Shown here: piece after piece, positions 38,241 through 50,500 of the stretch | Position numbering within the stretch: position 1 is the stretch's first letter | Layout: every line of letters begins with the position of its first letter | NCBI RefSeq assembly: GCF_029227915.1 | Contig: NC_079885.1 | Location: 21,401,001 to 21,465,000 of the forward strand | Length of the DNA: 64,000 bases | From: Hydractinia symbiolongicarpus | Taxonomy: Eukaryota; Cnidaria; Hydrozoa; Anthoathecata; Hydractiniidae | Direction: 5' to 3' | Program-made: the position numbers and the translations under genes | The notes under the pieces: model-generated | Databases searched by the model: none | The model's input: the letters and a program-made list of their open reading frames with translations, nothing else | What the model was told of the DNA's origin: nothing

Positions 38241-38919
38241 TTGTTGTATTATGTTATGTACATTACAATTTTTTTTTTCAAACATACTTTGATTGAAGAA
38301 CATTTGCTATTAAATAAAACATTTTATGGTAAAAATGTTCAAGTATTTTGCTTCTTTTAAATTTACCTCTTAAAAGATCATTTTATGTTTGTCTAGTGTT
38401 TGCTGTACGGCTGAGCAATTTTGAATCATATTAATCTTTCTGTTCCATTTTAACGCGATTACACTAAAGGAAATTTTTATGTTTTATCATAGAAAAACAT
38501 TTTTTTCAATCTAAAGCCACATGCTGTTAATACTTATGTTATCTTAGACATAAAAACAATTCTGTAGTTTTTCGTAGTCTTTTGCTATTCACAGTGATCA
38601 AGAATCATTGATTTTTCATAAAACTAACTACAGTTAAAGCATCAATATTATACAACTTTAAGTCCTATCATGAGTATCTAAAGCTAAGAATAATTATTGA
38701 GCAGCATTAAATTTGAGGACCTTAGAGGGAAATTTCCAATGTATTTTTTTCACAGTTGTATCACAGGAAATAGGTGAATATAAAGGAGTTTTTCCACAAA
38801 ACATTGGCAGTTCATAGGTGTTTAGAGAAGTAACTTCTCTTCAATATGATTGGCAGTTCATATTTTTAAACTATTCGTATCACTTGCTTATATGTGTAGA
38901 TAGATTGCATTATGAAATT
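38241..38919. other. Upstream region of HYKK-like copy 2
   Basis: AT-rich sequence with nothing coding. An AG at 38766-38767 (TATCACAG) may be the acceptor of a 5' untranslated exon, as in copy 1. Confidence 0.35.
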
Positions 38920-41742
38920 ATGAGTCAAAAAGTTACCATTGTTACAAGTGACGTGGTGAAAATTCGTCCATTTGTTGATAAAGAACAGATAAAAGAGATA
39001 GCAGAGAAATGTTTTGGTCTTCAAATTGACGAATGCAGTGAAATTAAAGAAGCAATTTCTTATGATGACCGAAATTTTATATTTAAAGGTATGTTGCCTT
39101 GCAAAGACACCTGACGTCCTAATTGTTAGCCAGATAAAAAACGTTGATGGTTAAAGGAAATATAAGGGACTTGCTGCAAGTAAAGTAGTACTATTTCGAA
39201 CTTCGTGTAATAGTTTTCTGTCTTGTCTGCAGCCATGATGTGTTGGCAAAGTTTAGATTTTTATTCTTTTTTTATCCTTATGACAATTGAAAATATTGAA
39301 AATTTATGTGGCGTTAACAAAGTTTAAGCAGAATGATAATTATCAACAACTTTGTACGACAAAAGAAAGTTTTAAAAAGCTTGTTAAACAACTTTTTAAG
39401 CTCGTAAAGTTAAACATGATTTATCGCCTCGATCTCCCTTAAAGTTCTTTAAACAATTAAGTGGTAAGGGATATCTTCACTAAATTCAAACTGAATTTGA
39501 CGGTATATGTTTTGAAGAATCAAAACCTATAGAAATTTATAAAAACTATTACTTATAGAAACTTTCTCTGTTGGGATTATTTTAAGGAATACCTTTTTAT
39601 GTGTTTCACTTTTATGTTATATTATACATGTAAAATATAGCCACGTCAGTGTTGGAAGCACTGTTATCAATGTGGGTCTGTGTTATATTTTATTTTCATA
39701 ATGCAAAATGATTAAGCGCGGAGTTCATTAAATGTGAATGAATCATTGAAAACAAAAATAAGATTTTTGGAATAGCTGAAACAGGCTACACCGGAACTTA
39801 TTATCGTTGGATTCTTTAAGTTACCTAAAGATAATAAAATGGTTGAAAAATGGAAAAAGGGATTGTAAGTATATAAAGACTGTAATAAATAAGAAACAAG
39901 CCTAATAGGGTATGATTAAAAATACACAATGCTGATTAAAAAAGGTTACGCATAAACTCGGAGTCACCAGCTAAGTTTTTCTTACAGGTAAACTGAACGC
40001 TCGTGGAAATCAAACTGATGAAGTGTACCAGTGTTTCGATAAATTTGTTTTGAAAATTTATAATGCTTCCCAAACTCCTGGTTTTCCTTGGTTTTCACAC
40101 ATCAATGGTATGGTAGCTGCTATATATGAGAAATGCCAAAACAATTTTAAAGTGCCATTACCAATTGGTGATGTGAAATCAAATGGGAACTGTGTTTTGT
40201 ATGATATACCACTGGAAAAAAATGTTGAAGCAAGTGAAGAATTGTTACAGGAGTTATGTTTAAACAATAAATTTGTATCTAAAGAAAATTCGTGGTATTT
40301 TGTGAAACATGTAGTTCGATTAACAGCATTTATACCTGGTCAGGTTATCGAAATTAAAAGTATGGATGATGATATGGCGTTTTGTTATGGAAAGTGTGCT
40401 GCACAGTTGGATACTGTTCTAAAAGTATGTTTTTGTTTTGTTTCCGTTCAAATGTTGAATTGTTTTTGAGCATCTAATCATCAGGAAGTCATCATGAATC
40501 CTGCTAACATTATTGTAGGCTAGTCGTTAGTCCGTGGAAAAATCCACAGGTTCTTCGGTCCTCAGTTTTTCACATGTTGTACATATTTCCGCATCGCTAT
40601 TTTGTTTGTTTTTAGCATCACACGGTGTGGCGGATTTAATTAATAATAGCCCGTCCTTTTTATATCGAAGCCAATCAAACAGCGTTGAACTTCAGGTTGA
40701 GCGCTTAAATGCAGCTAGACAATGTTACACATCCGAGTTGTGGATCCACGTTTGTATAGCCAAAATCTTAATATTTGGTTTGTTTATGGCTGAAAACGTG
40801 ATAATATGCTTATTTCCACATGTAAACACATGTTTTTCTGATCTGCAAACTTCAACACCACAACATCCAAAATGGTTGTTGTAACCCTAGATCTGACTGT
40901 TTAGATTTGGTTGGTTATTTGTAAAAATCAGGCTCGTGATTGGTTTACTATTACGTCTATTGTAAACAGATTTCACTGCGACAGTGTGAATGAGTCGCTT
41001 CTCACTTGTGTTTTCCTGACTGTATTGCAAAAATACGTTCCTTTTGGAATGCATCTCAAAACAACGTTTTTGCTAAACCTAACTTCAGTTATTTTAGCGA
41101 TTTGCAAGTATCTCTGCTATAAAGTTTCTCTCACAGGAAAGTATTTTCATTTAGACATTTCCGAAGCCACACGTAGATTATCGCAGCGACTCGGAGTGGA
41201 ATATGGTGAACATAGATAAGATGCTGGATCTCTGCATTTCTACCATGACGAACGAAGAAAGAAAAGGAAGAGCTGTAGACTTAATCAACAAGTTCAAATC
41301 CAACGTAGTGCCAAAGTTGGAGAATTTACCGAAACAGTGGATTCACAGCGATATAAACGAATTTAACGTTTTAAAAAACAACTATGACAAAATCGTCGGA
41401 ATTATCGATTTTGATGATATGACGTATTCGTATCGCGTCATCGATGTTGGTATCGCGTTGATGCATATCTCGTATTCTGCAACGAAAGAACGCTGTTTTC
41501 GTAACATACAACAATTTTTGCGCGGGTATATTTCAATATCTCCGCTTGAGAAGAATGAAATCAATCTTTTGTATACGATAATGTTAGCTCGGTACATACA
41601 GTGCAGTATAGCTGGGGAATACTGGTATAATTGCATTGCCCCTGGGAACGAATATTTGCTAGTGGTTCCTAATCAAGCGTGGAATACTTTGAGTTATATA
41701 ATGAATGAGGGGGAGAGCAAATTTTATGAAGTTATTTCGTGA
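38920..41742 (+). CDS. HYKK: Hydroxylysine kinase-like protein (APH fold), tandem copy 2
   Basis: Paralogue of the gene at 34004-36079, with the same three-exon structure and intron phases: 38920-39088, 39988-40424 and 41155-41742, 397 residues. The middle exon has exactly the same length (437 bp) as in copy 1, and blocks such as DIPLEKNVEASEELL and HVVRLT.FIPGQ are shared. The third exon is recognised by PKPHVDYRSDSEWN aligning with PKPEEDLRQDFVWN of copy 1. The catalytic loop reads WIHSDINEFNVL, with Ser where copy 1 has Gly, followed by the intact metal-binding GIIDFDDM. Exon 3 uses more G/C-ending codons (CGC, TCG, GTC) than copy 1. There is no internal stop, so it appears functional. The ATG at 38920 was chosen by alignment with copy 1; an upstream ATG at 38912 stops at once. 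Confidence 0.87.
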
Positions 41743-41962
41743 CTTACATTTTTAAAGCAATGTTTTAACTTGGCTCCTGTTTTCTTCAAGGTTCACAGCA
41801 AGCCTTAAAGGAGAATTAACGACTGAGAACAAGTTGTGTTTAAAATTTTTTTTGCATCAATACATCTAGAAAGATAACAACAGATGCTTCATTTAATTAG
41901 CTAGACTTGGAAATAAAACTTCAAATGAATATACGCAATAAAGTGTACTGGATTTTGTGATA

Positions 41963-42756
41963 CCTTATTCGGAGGAACTTTCGCGAGAAAAACTATCGCG
42001 AATTTCGCGTTTTTGGGCCTTTTTGCGAAACTTTGTCTCGCAAAACTTTCAAAAAATGGCCATTCAGAGTTTATTCAGTACAAACTTTCTAAATTGTCGA
42101 TTCGCGAAAGTTTATTGACTAAAATTTTAAAAAAAATTTGCAGTTTTTGAAAGTTATTTCCCTCACGTGGCTCACCCTCCCGATATAAAAAAGGAACAAC
42201 GTTGAAGCCTTTGCATGCTGGGTGGGTGATTGCCTTTAGCAACTACATAACATCAGCCGATGGTAAAGATATCATCATTAATGAATGGAAACCCGCTGGA
42301 ATACACAACACCATTGTACTTAGATTAAGAAAGCTACCGACGATAGATCCTTTCCATGATATTAATCCCTTGCTCGATCAAGACCCTACCTTATTAGCTT
42401 TGAATCTGGACACGGTTTGCAGAATTGATGAAGAGGAGCGGAATGCTTATAACCAAGTTAGTGGCGAAGAAGACGATGACGACGATGCGTGGGAGCCGGA
42501 AAAAGACGAGCCTAGAAATGTGTTTGATCTGCTTTGTGATTTTGACGATGAACCCAATTTGTAAAAAGACGTTTTTACATACCATTAGAAAGAAAATTAC
42601 ATCGTTAAAAAACACTTCTTCCTTTTTCTATCATAAGAAATATAGGCCACCTTTTTTATAAGAAAATAGAAAATAAGTTCATAATCACGAATCGCGAAAG
42701 TTTATCTCGCCAAAACTTTCCAATTGCGGATTTCGCGAAAGTTTCTCCAAATAACG
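41963..42756 (+). mobile_element. TA-flanked pogo-like element retaining a transposase C-terminus
   Basis: About 0.8 kb bounded by inverted repeats of the form C(C/G)TTATT(C/T)GGAG(G/A)AACTTTCGCGA, with TA immediately outside each end (41961-41962 and 42757-42758), the duplication expected for Tc1/mariner/pogo elements. Subterminal TCGCGAAA motifs occur at both ends. Between them lies the C-terminal coding part of a pogo/Tigger-type transposase. The element therefore looks like an internally deleted derivative of an autonomous pogo-like transposon. Confidence 0.75.
42202..42564 (+). pseudogene. C-terminal fragment of pogo/Tigger-type DDE transposase
   Basis: The open frame reads LKPLHAGWVIAFSNYITS, then DPFHDINPLLDQDP, and ends in an acidic tail (GEEDDDDDAWEPEKDEP). 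The PLHAxW...DPFxDIxPLL pattern is typical of the end of pogo-family DDE transposases and is shared with the fragment at 61046-61324. There is no start codon of its own, because the frame begins at a TTG. No DDE residues are included, so it has no catalytic function. Confidence 0.7.
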
Positions 42757-43704
42757 TAGTAAAACAAAACAAAAATCGTCTCAAGTTTTTCTCTGTTTAC
42801 CTGCTTTCTACAATGATGTTGTTCTATTGGAATTAAACTTGTCTTCTCCATCGCTCAAACCACGCGATAAATTATAATCTTTTTTGGAGGACCAAGAAGC
42901 GAGTGCATTCTCATAAGTGTATGTTCGCTGCTGACGTCACAAATCAAGAAAATATGTACGAACCAAGTTAGCTTTCATTTGATAATGGCTTTTCTGGGAC
43001 GAAATTTGGACGTAATAAAATGAGAAAATTTAAAAAAATTTATGCCATGTTTTCGTGATATGTAAGAATGTTTTTATTACATAAAAACATATATGTAGTT
43101 TCTTTCGTTAGTTCTTCTTTAAAGTAGACATAGTTTTGCAGAAAATTTAGGAATATATAAAGGAGAAATTTAGTGGAAAATTAGAGAATTTCATAGAGGC
43201 CCGTACGGCCTAAATAAATGTAATTCGGATTTTATGAATAAAATCGAAGTAAGATATAATATTGTATTCTCCTAAACCTCGTCGCATATTACTAGAACCC
43301 AGTTTGGATAGAAACGATAATTTATGTTTTTATTGGATAACATTATTCTTACACAGAAAAAACAAATAATCAGGTCCAGATAGGTTTTTATTTACACAAA
43401 ATAAAAGAATATACAAGTTAGTTCCTTCCTCTGGACGATCCTACAAGAAAAAAAATAAACACATATTTTTTAATAATTTTAACATCGCATAAAATGTATA
43501 GCTCGTGGAGGGTGGGGTCGTATTAGATTTTAGTAGGCCCTTCTATGTTATTCTCTATTTTTATTTCATAAATTCTCTGTAAATATAATATAGGAGGAGT
43601 TTTACCTCTCTTTCAGCTTTTAAATAATTTTCCAAAAGTAAAAGCATAAGTTTTGTCAGACTTCGTCATATATCTGATGTCTAGATTCTTTAAATTCTTA
43701 ACAC
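42757..43704. other. No gene recognised
   Basis: AT-rich sequence between the pogo-like element and the DIRS relic. A TGACGTCA lies at 42932. The segment downstream of the DIRS homology (about 43440-43700) could include remains of its 3' part, but I cannot read a protein there. Confidence 0.4.
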
Positions 43705-46000
43705 TTAGACACGCCTGTCAAAGCTAACAATGCAGTCGTTTTTAGCGTCCTTATCCAAAAGGTGTTCATTAGGAATTAACTTTCTTAAATAAGCCAATAC
43801 TTTCTCCACATCCCAAATAAATGCGTAACGTGGCTGTGGAGGTCTCTTATTAAATATCTTAGACATGAGAGCTGTCACTCCAGGATGTTGTCTCACTGTA
43901 AACCCATCCAACGATTTATGATAATAGAGCTGATCTATGACAACTAATTGTTCTGTATGCTAACCAAGATGTAAACAGTTCTACTAGATAATCCAAAATA
44001 TAACTTAAAGTACATCGAAATGGATCAATTTTTCTTAGTAAATACCAGCCAGTCCACATTCGCCAGGGCGATTGGTATTTAGAGATAGTACCTGGTCGTC
44101 TGGCTTTTGTGATAAGCATAACAGCTGATTTTGAAATACCTTCTGCTGCCAGACTTTTCTCGAAACCATCCATGCCACTAGAAGTAGAGAGTTTAAAAAC
44201 TATCAGTGGATGAATCTGTCCGTTGGGATCCTGCAGTAGATCTAGTGATCGAGGTAACAGGATAGGTGGCTTGACAGTCATCTGAATTAAAGTAGGGTGC
44301 CGTCCTTGAGATAGCCAGGCTGGAGTTATTATTATCATCCAAACCTGATCCTTCTGGACCTTTTTTAGCACTTTTCCTATTAGTGAGAAGGGAGGGAAAG
44401 CATAAGGATAAAGATGTTTCCAATTTTGTTGCAACGCTTCTTTTGCTTTGGCAAATGGATCTGGTTTCCAGGACAAGTACGCTGGAAGTTGATGTGACTT
44501 GAAGCAAATAGGTCCATGTATGGGGTACCATACTTCTCTATTATTTGCTTGAAAACCCTTGGGGAGAGTTTCCACTCACTCGAATCTCTCACATATTCAT
44601 TTTGCTTTGGATATACTCGGCAGTAATCGTGATCTTATGTTGGATTAGATAATCCCATATCTCCTTGGCAACTGTTGTTAATTCCCTGTTGTGGGTGCCC
44701 CTCATTTTCAAAAGGTTTGACAATACTGTCATGTTGTCTATTTGAAAGTGAATTGAATTCACTGGTTTTGTTTTGTAGGAAGTGAGAAGAGCTTTTTCAC
44801 TGCTTTTAATTCCAAAAGATTGATATGCAATTTCTTTTTTATCATGGACCATGCCCCCCCTCTCTTTATCCCTTGATATGCTACACCCAGCCATTGAAGC
44901 ATCTGTGAGTATGACCAGAACTGAAAGAGAAACTAAAGATTTCTTGTTCTTTAGGGAGAGATTATTTACCCATTGGTTTAGAGTTTTGGTCTAAATGGAC
45001 TATGTCCTCGTATAATTTCTTTTCCTTTACTAATGAGAATATTTGAAGTTGTTAAAGGTATCGAAACTGTATTGTTGTAGGCAATGCTGCTTGTATCGTG
45101 GAAGACAGTCTCCCTATTAATTGAGTCAAACCCCTCAAGGACACTTTCCTTTTTATTAAAATTTCTTGACACTGAGAAACTATTGTTGTGATATAGCAGT
45201 GATAGTGTCATTTCCACTGAATCTACTATCACCCCCAGAAATTCTATCTTATGAACTGGCAGGAAAATAGAATTCTTTTGATTAATTATGAACCTAAGGG
45301 TCTGCAGTGAAAATACCATTGTATCCCTAGCCATAACTAGTTCTTTGATTGTTTTCCCAAAAATATGCATGTCGTCCAGAAATAAGCATGTCGTCCAAAA
45401 ATATTATCACTCGTATATTTATCCTTCTTAAAATAGCAATTGGAAGTTTGGTAAATATACGTGGGGCTGGTGCCAGACCAAAGCATAGGCATAGAAGCTC
45501 GTATAAGTTCCCTTTCCATTGAAAACGAACATATTTTTGAGACTTGTTGTTTGGAGGAACCGAGAAGTAAGCATCCTTCATGTCCAATTTGCCTATGAAG
45601 TTTTTTCCTTATATAAGAGCATTGCGTGTTCTTTGAGTATTTGTTTGGCTTTGAGTGTGTCGTTTAAAACACTGTCTTGTCGTCCGTCTAAGAGCCTAGT
45701 TTGGATTTTCTTTAAGTTTAATTCGAAGTTATGTCCCTTGACTTTGTTGTCGTCAATCATTACATCTTTTAAAAAGTCGTCTAGTGGAATTTCATGTCTG
45801 ACATCGCTAGGGGCCGGATTTTGATCCGTAATGAAGTCCTTCAAATCCTTTTTAGCTATGTATTTATTCAAGTGTTTGTTTACATATCTAGCCATATCTC
45901 GTGGTAATTTCCACCAATGTTTCTTTTCCGACGATATTGCTCGAAAACGAGAAATTTTAGCACGTTTTTTTTTGTTACTCGTCACTATCGTCATGATGGG
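43705..46000 (-). mobile_element. DIRS-type retrotransposon relic, internally deleted and 3'-truncated
   Basis: Minus-strand pieces in order. The first is a Gag-like segment at 45994-45593 (KKHWWKLPRDMARYVNKHL, VNKHLNKYI). The second is reverse transcriptase at 45587-45000: LDMKDAYFSVP, CLCFGLAPAPRIFTK, the catalytic IIFLDDMLI, then IEFLGVIVDS. The third is a DIRS-style RNase H segment at 44894-44589 (HFQIDNMTVLSNLLKM, GTHNRELTTVAKEIW). The fourth is a linker with ALQQNWKHLYPYAFPPFSLI at about 44440. The last is the start of a tyrosine-recombinase-like region down to 43705 (YRTISCHRSALLS, HPGVTALMSKIFNKRPPQPRY). Gag runs almost directly into mid-RT, so the start of Pol is deleted. The recombinase catalytic half is absent. 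Multiple frameshifts make it dead. The DIRS assignment rests on the RNase H style and the PPQPRY-type recombinase start. Confidence 0.8.
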
Positions 46001-46942
46001 ATTCTTCTTCAGAAGAACTTGTTCCCGGGCTGGAAAGCTTTCGCTGACTCATCTGAAAGCCTTGTCAGAATGAGGACTAGGGGAACGTTTTGTTTTCCAG
46101 TTTTCTTAGCTCTTTGCTTTACCCGGACTGGAGACCTTCCAGAAAATCCGGGTTGTTCATCGTCTCTGGTCGGAGAGACTGAAACAAAACTTCCTTGCCT
46201 AATATTTCAAAAGGCAAAATTTCTTTTTTTGAATAGTCTATCTGTAGCTTTATATCTCCATTTTGATGATCGACAACTTCAATCGAAGGAATCTCATGAT
46301 GACCTTCGTGTTGTGTTCTTTGGAGATACTTATTTCATCCATTTCATCAAATTATTAATGTAATAATTAAAGATTAAAATTTGTGAAATTATACATACTT
46401 CTTTTCTTGCAGCGAGAAAAGTTAGAAGAGGTGGATGGAGAACTGGATTCTAGTGATATGCAATGAGGGTTGGAAGAATACAGTATTAGATCTACGGAGA
46501 TTTTATGAAATAAAAAAATAATTTTTTCAAAAAAGAACAATTAACGAAAAGTAATCCAGTTGGAGTTTTTATATTTTTTTGACTATTTTATTTCGAATAC
46601 TCTTCTTTTTTTTTATTTAATATTTTATTCATATTTCGCAAAATCGCAATTATATAGGCAAAATTTAAACAAATAATGTGGTGCATTCAATTAATTTCGG
46701 ACTAAATAATTTAGGTTGAGACCAAATTTAGTATTATTCCAAAGGTTATTTTCCACCGTTTTAGGCTTTTCTAGCTTCAAATATATGCTTATAAATCGTT
46801 TCCGTTCGAATTTTGTTTTTAATCTTTTTGACTTCCAATGTGTTAACAACCATTTGCGTCAATACCATGTAATCTGTAATCAATCTCCTTTATGCCTTCT
46901 GGTGTCCTTTTACATTTATTAGATTATTGATCAACTACTTTA
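46001..46942. other. Possible upstream part of DIRS relic; otherwise no gene
   Basis: The first few hundred bases continue the DIRS Gag reading on the minus strand in broken frames (Ser/Glu-rich, with SSEEESHHDD near 46010). Beyond about 46370 I see only AT-rich sequence. Confidence 0.4.
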
Positions 46943-47371
46943 CAGGGAGAAAGTTTTGCGGGGAGGAAGTTTCGCGAAAAAACAAACGCGAAATTTTAGG
47001 GATTTACTTTTGCGAATGAGTGATTAAATCTATTTCGCGTAAAATAATCTTTCGGGTTCAACTTGAAAATTGAATTTCGGGTGGGATAATCTTTTCCGAT
47101 TTTTCGGTTTTTAAGATTAGTTTACATTAAACATAAATTTTTTATTTTATTATTTATAGAAAAAACATCAAAAGCCGATGATATTGATTTAGACCGATAT
47201 CGTGTTGTGGAAAGAAATATACGTGAAAAACATATGAAATTTTTTCTTTACTTTTCGCGAATCAGCTTCCTAGGCTATTTCGCGTGGATAAACTTTTGCA
47301 AATCCGCAAGTCAGTCTTTTTCGCAGGTCTCGCGAAAATAGCCAAAATAAAACGAGAAAAATTTCTCTCTG
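46943..47371. mobile_element. TA-flanked MITE with CAGGGAGAAA ends
   Basis: About 430 bp with terminal inverted repeats CAG(G/A)GAGAAA, TA at both outer borders (46941-46942 and 47372-47373) and many internal TCGCGAAA/TTTTCGCG motifs. It is non-coding. The motif style is shared with the pogo-like element at 42 kb, which suggests mobilisation by the same transposase group. Confidence 0.7.
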
Positions 47372-47523
47372 TAAAGCATGCTTATCACATGTGTATCATG
47401 TTATCTAAGCTGAAATAAACTCGCTAGCTTGCTGTGGACTGAGTAGGATACTACAAAATTTTAAGAGTGAGTTTGAATTTGAAAAGAAAATACAAAAATA
47501 TAAACAACGCCTAACTTTATAAA

Positions 47524-50500
47524 TTACATTTTCGAGTGTTTCGACAAAAACGACATAACAGCGTTCATGCATTCTTCGGAAAGCCATCTTTCCTCGAGTC
47601 GTATACACTCCTCCAAATTGACCTTTTCTAACATGTCCTTCTCCCGCGATCGATTTAAAGCTTTGGAATACATCACAGACTAAAAGATATAAATTTAAAA
47701 CATTAAAATCTAAAAGTCATTTATCGAAAACCAACAGCGCAAAGGACAAGTACCTTTGGAGGTAATTGCGCAATTGCGTTAACTTTTTCTGCTATCGTCT
47801 GATGAAATTCACTGTGCGGTATGACGTCTGTTACTAGGCCACGATCGCATGCTTGCTTCGCAGTAAGTTTTCTGCCAGCTAGAAGTATTTCGTTAGCCTA
47901 CGAAAAAAAATCAATGAGTATTACACGACTACAACAAAACGCGGTAGTATGGTAATGTCACAAAGCTTAATTTTCTGACTACTATTTCATCCCACTTTCT
48001 ATTACCAAAATCATGAGGAAAGTAAAAAAACCTCTATAGAACACACAAAAAAAATGGTACACGTGAAAAAACAGGGAAAAAATTTGAAAGGCTAGAAACG
48101 ATGTTTTTCAATTTATAGTCTGCGAATGACAGCTTTCCAACACTTTCGAAATGCCAGTGTATTTTCCTTACCACTTTTTTTGAAAATCTTTTGCACTTTT
48201 GTCAATTTTTGCTTTTTTTTTAGACAAAGTGAACGTTCCGGAAAGTAGAGAAAAATGGCAAAAACAAGCTTCTGGCGCTCCAAAATTACTCTTATAGGGA
48301 AAATTTAATTCACAAAATTTTGGCACACTGATACTTGCATTAGCGCAACGGGTAAAATTTGGGCGAATTTTTACGTTTGTTGTTGAAAACAACATACATT
48401 TTGTTGTTTAGAGTTTTCTAGCTGTGGTTCATCTTTAATAAAAAAAATTTAGATATAAAAACACACATCGTTAGGTCACAATAAAATACAATTTCGTTAA
48501 TTGAAGTATCATATTTAAGCGCCCGGGCGGTTATTAAAACATTTAAAAAGTTAGGACGTCGCTTATTGGAGGGTGATTATTAGAAGGTGGGCGCTCATTA
48601 AAAGAAGGGCGCTTATGGAGGAAATACGGTATGTATGAAAAGCCTAAGCTGATTAAAAATAAAAACAACCTTTGCATCCCCCATTATTTTCGGGAATGTG
48701 TACGACGAACAGCCTTCTGGACTTTGACCTAGAGTCATGAACGGTGTGTGAAAGGTAGCTGCTTCAGATGCATACACCAGATCGGCGAGTGCCATCACTG
48801 TAACAGAGATACCGATAGCTGGTCCGTTTACTGCACAAATTAACGGCTTCGGATAATTAATAAATGCGTTTACAAATAACCTATAAATTGTAGAGAAGAT
48901 TACATGTTTTAAAGTTATATCTAAAGTTCACGCAAAAATTAATTTTCATTAACAATATGAAATTTCAAGATTTTTAGAAACACGTTTTTTGAACACAGTA
49001 ATTTTCAAATTTTAGATAATTTTTAGGATTAATTTAGTCTTTCATACAACGAGAACGACGAAAAACAACATTGACACCAACAAGAAAAATACCTCAATCG
49101 CTCTCTTCCCTCGGCTGCAAGTTTTGCGGGACCCTCAGGTGGCATTTGTGTAAAATTGGCAAGATCGTTACCACTACAGTAAAAATCACCCTCACCAGTG
49201 ATCACTGCTACTTTGATTGTGTCATCTTTAGCTGTCTCATTCAATGTGTCTCGAATGACATCGTACATCTATAACAGGGAAAGGGTGTGGTCAGCTCAGT
49301 CCCTAGGTCCTAGGTTACATTTACTGAGGTAAAAAATTATAAAAAACAAATATTAAAAATAAAATACCAAGCATATACGGTAAAAATTAAAAGATTAGAA
49401 TATGAGAGAAGCTTTTCGTAAAAACTATTTACATCACCAATCTCTATGTACAACTAAATTCTTACAATAAAATCAACCTTCTTTTAAACTTTGAACCATT
49501 CACAATTATTCCACTTGGAAGTAAGTGTTATTCTTTGAAATATTGAAAAAATAGTTTTCATTGTTTGCAAAGGTAAAAAGGATAAAAATTCTTGGTTACG
49601 TGTTTTGCTACCTTCAGAGAATTAATTTTCGCAATTTTTTGTCAATTTAGCGAAAATTGATTTGTAAGAAAATTAATAGGAAACTCGCTATTTGCATATG
49701 CTTTTTCTTTTTAAAACACGATTTACACTAAATCTTCTTCTTCTGATTTACCTAAAACTATAAATGTTATATTAGGTAAATTTCAACTCCAGCAGTCTTT
49801 ATTCTATGTCTCCTACATAAAGGCCCTTGAAAAACGGTACAGAATGCCATCAAAATCTTTTTTGCTAAATTCGATAATAGAAATTAGGACTTGCCAACTT
49901 CGGGACATTAAATTTTATTTTCAAAAAAGGTTGTACAAACTATAAAGCCAGTGGTTTTGAACAGAACCTAATAGTAATGTGACGAAAAAAAAATTCCTTA
50001 CCAATGTGGTAATTGCATTTAATTTCTTTGGCCTGTTAAATTTGATTGTACATATTCCATTTTCTTTTTTGATGTCAATGCCCTCCACCACAGATGACGG
50101 TGATGATGCTGTTGTAGTTGTACCAGCTGATTTAACTGGTGCAGAACCTAGCACAAAATTTTAGTGATAAAAAGAAGGGAAAGACTTAACGATATCAGAA
50201 AAGGTGCTACATATCTGGACCAATAAACTACGTTTTTAGATTATTTGCTATATATATATATATCTTGTGAAATATGTCATATAGACATAAAACAAAGTAA
50301 ATTGTAGCTAAGATACCGAAAAATATAATTCTTTAATTATTATGTGCATGCCACAAAAAATCTGATTTTTCTGTGCTTTTTTTACGGTTGGAAAGTTGCA
50401 GTATTTTGAAGATAGAAAATTGTCCCAATATATTGAAAAAGTTGTAATATTCCTGACATTTTCACAATATTTTTAAAATTCCCAACATTTCTGAAAAAGT

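Noticed and set aside
37247-38296. Long overlapping open frames encoding a Cys/Val/Tyr/Leu-rich decapeptide repeat
   Set aside because: All three frames are open because the 10-bp satellite unit has no stop in any register. No start context or splice structure is present, so this is not a gene.
40534-41219. Two open frames (116 and 102 codons) between exons 2 and 3 of the second HYKK-like gene
   Set aside because: They fall in the intron. The exon 3 start at 41155 in another frame aligns with copy 1, so these frames are chance.
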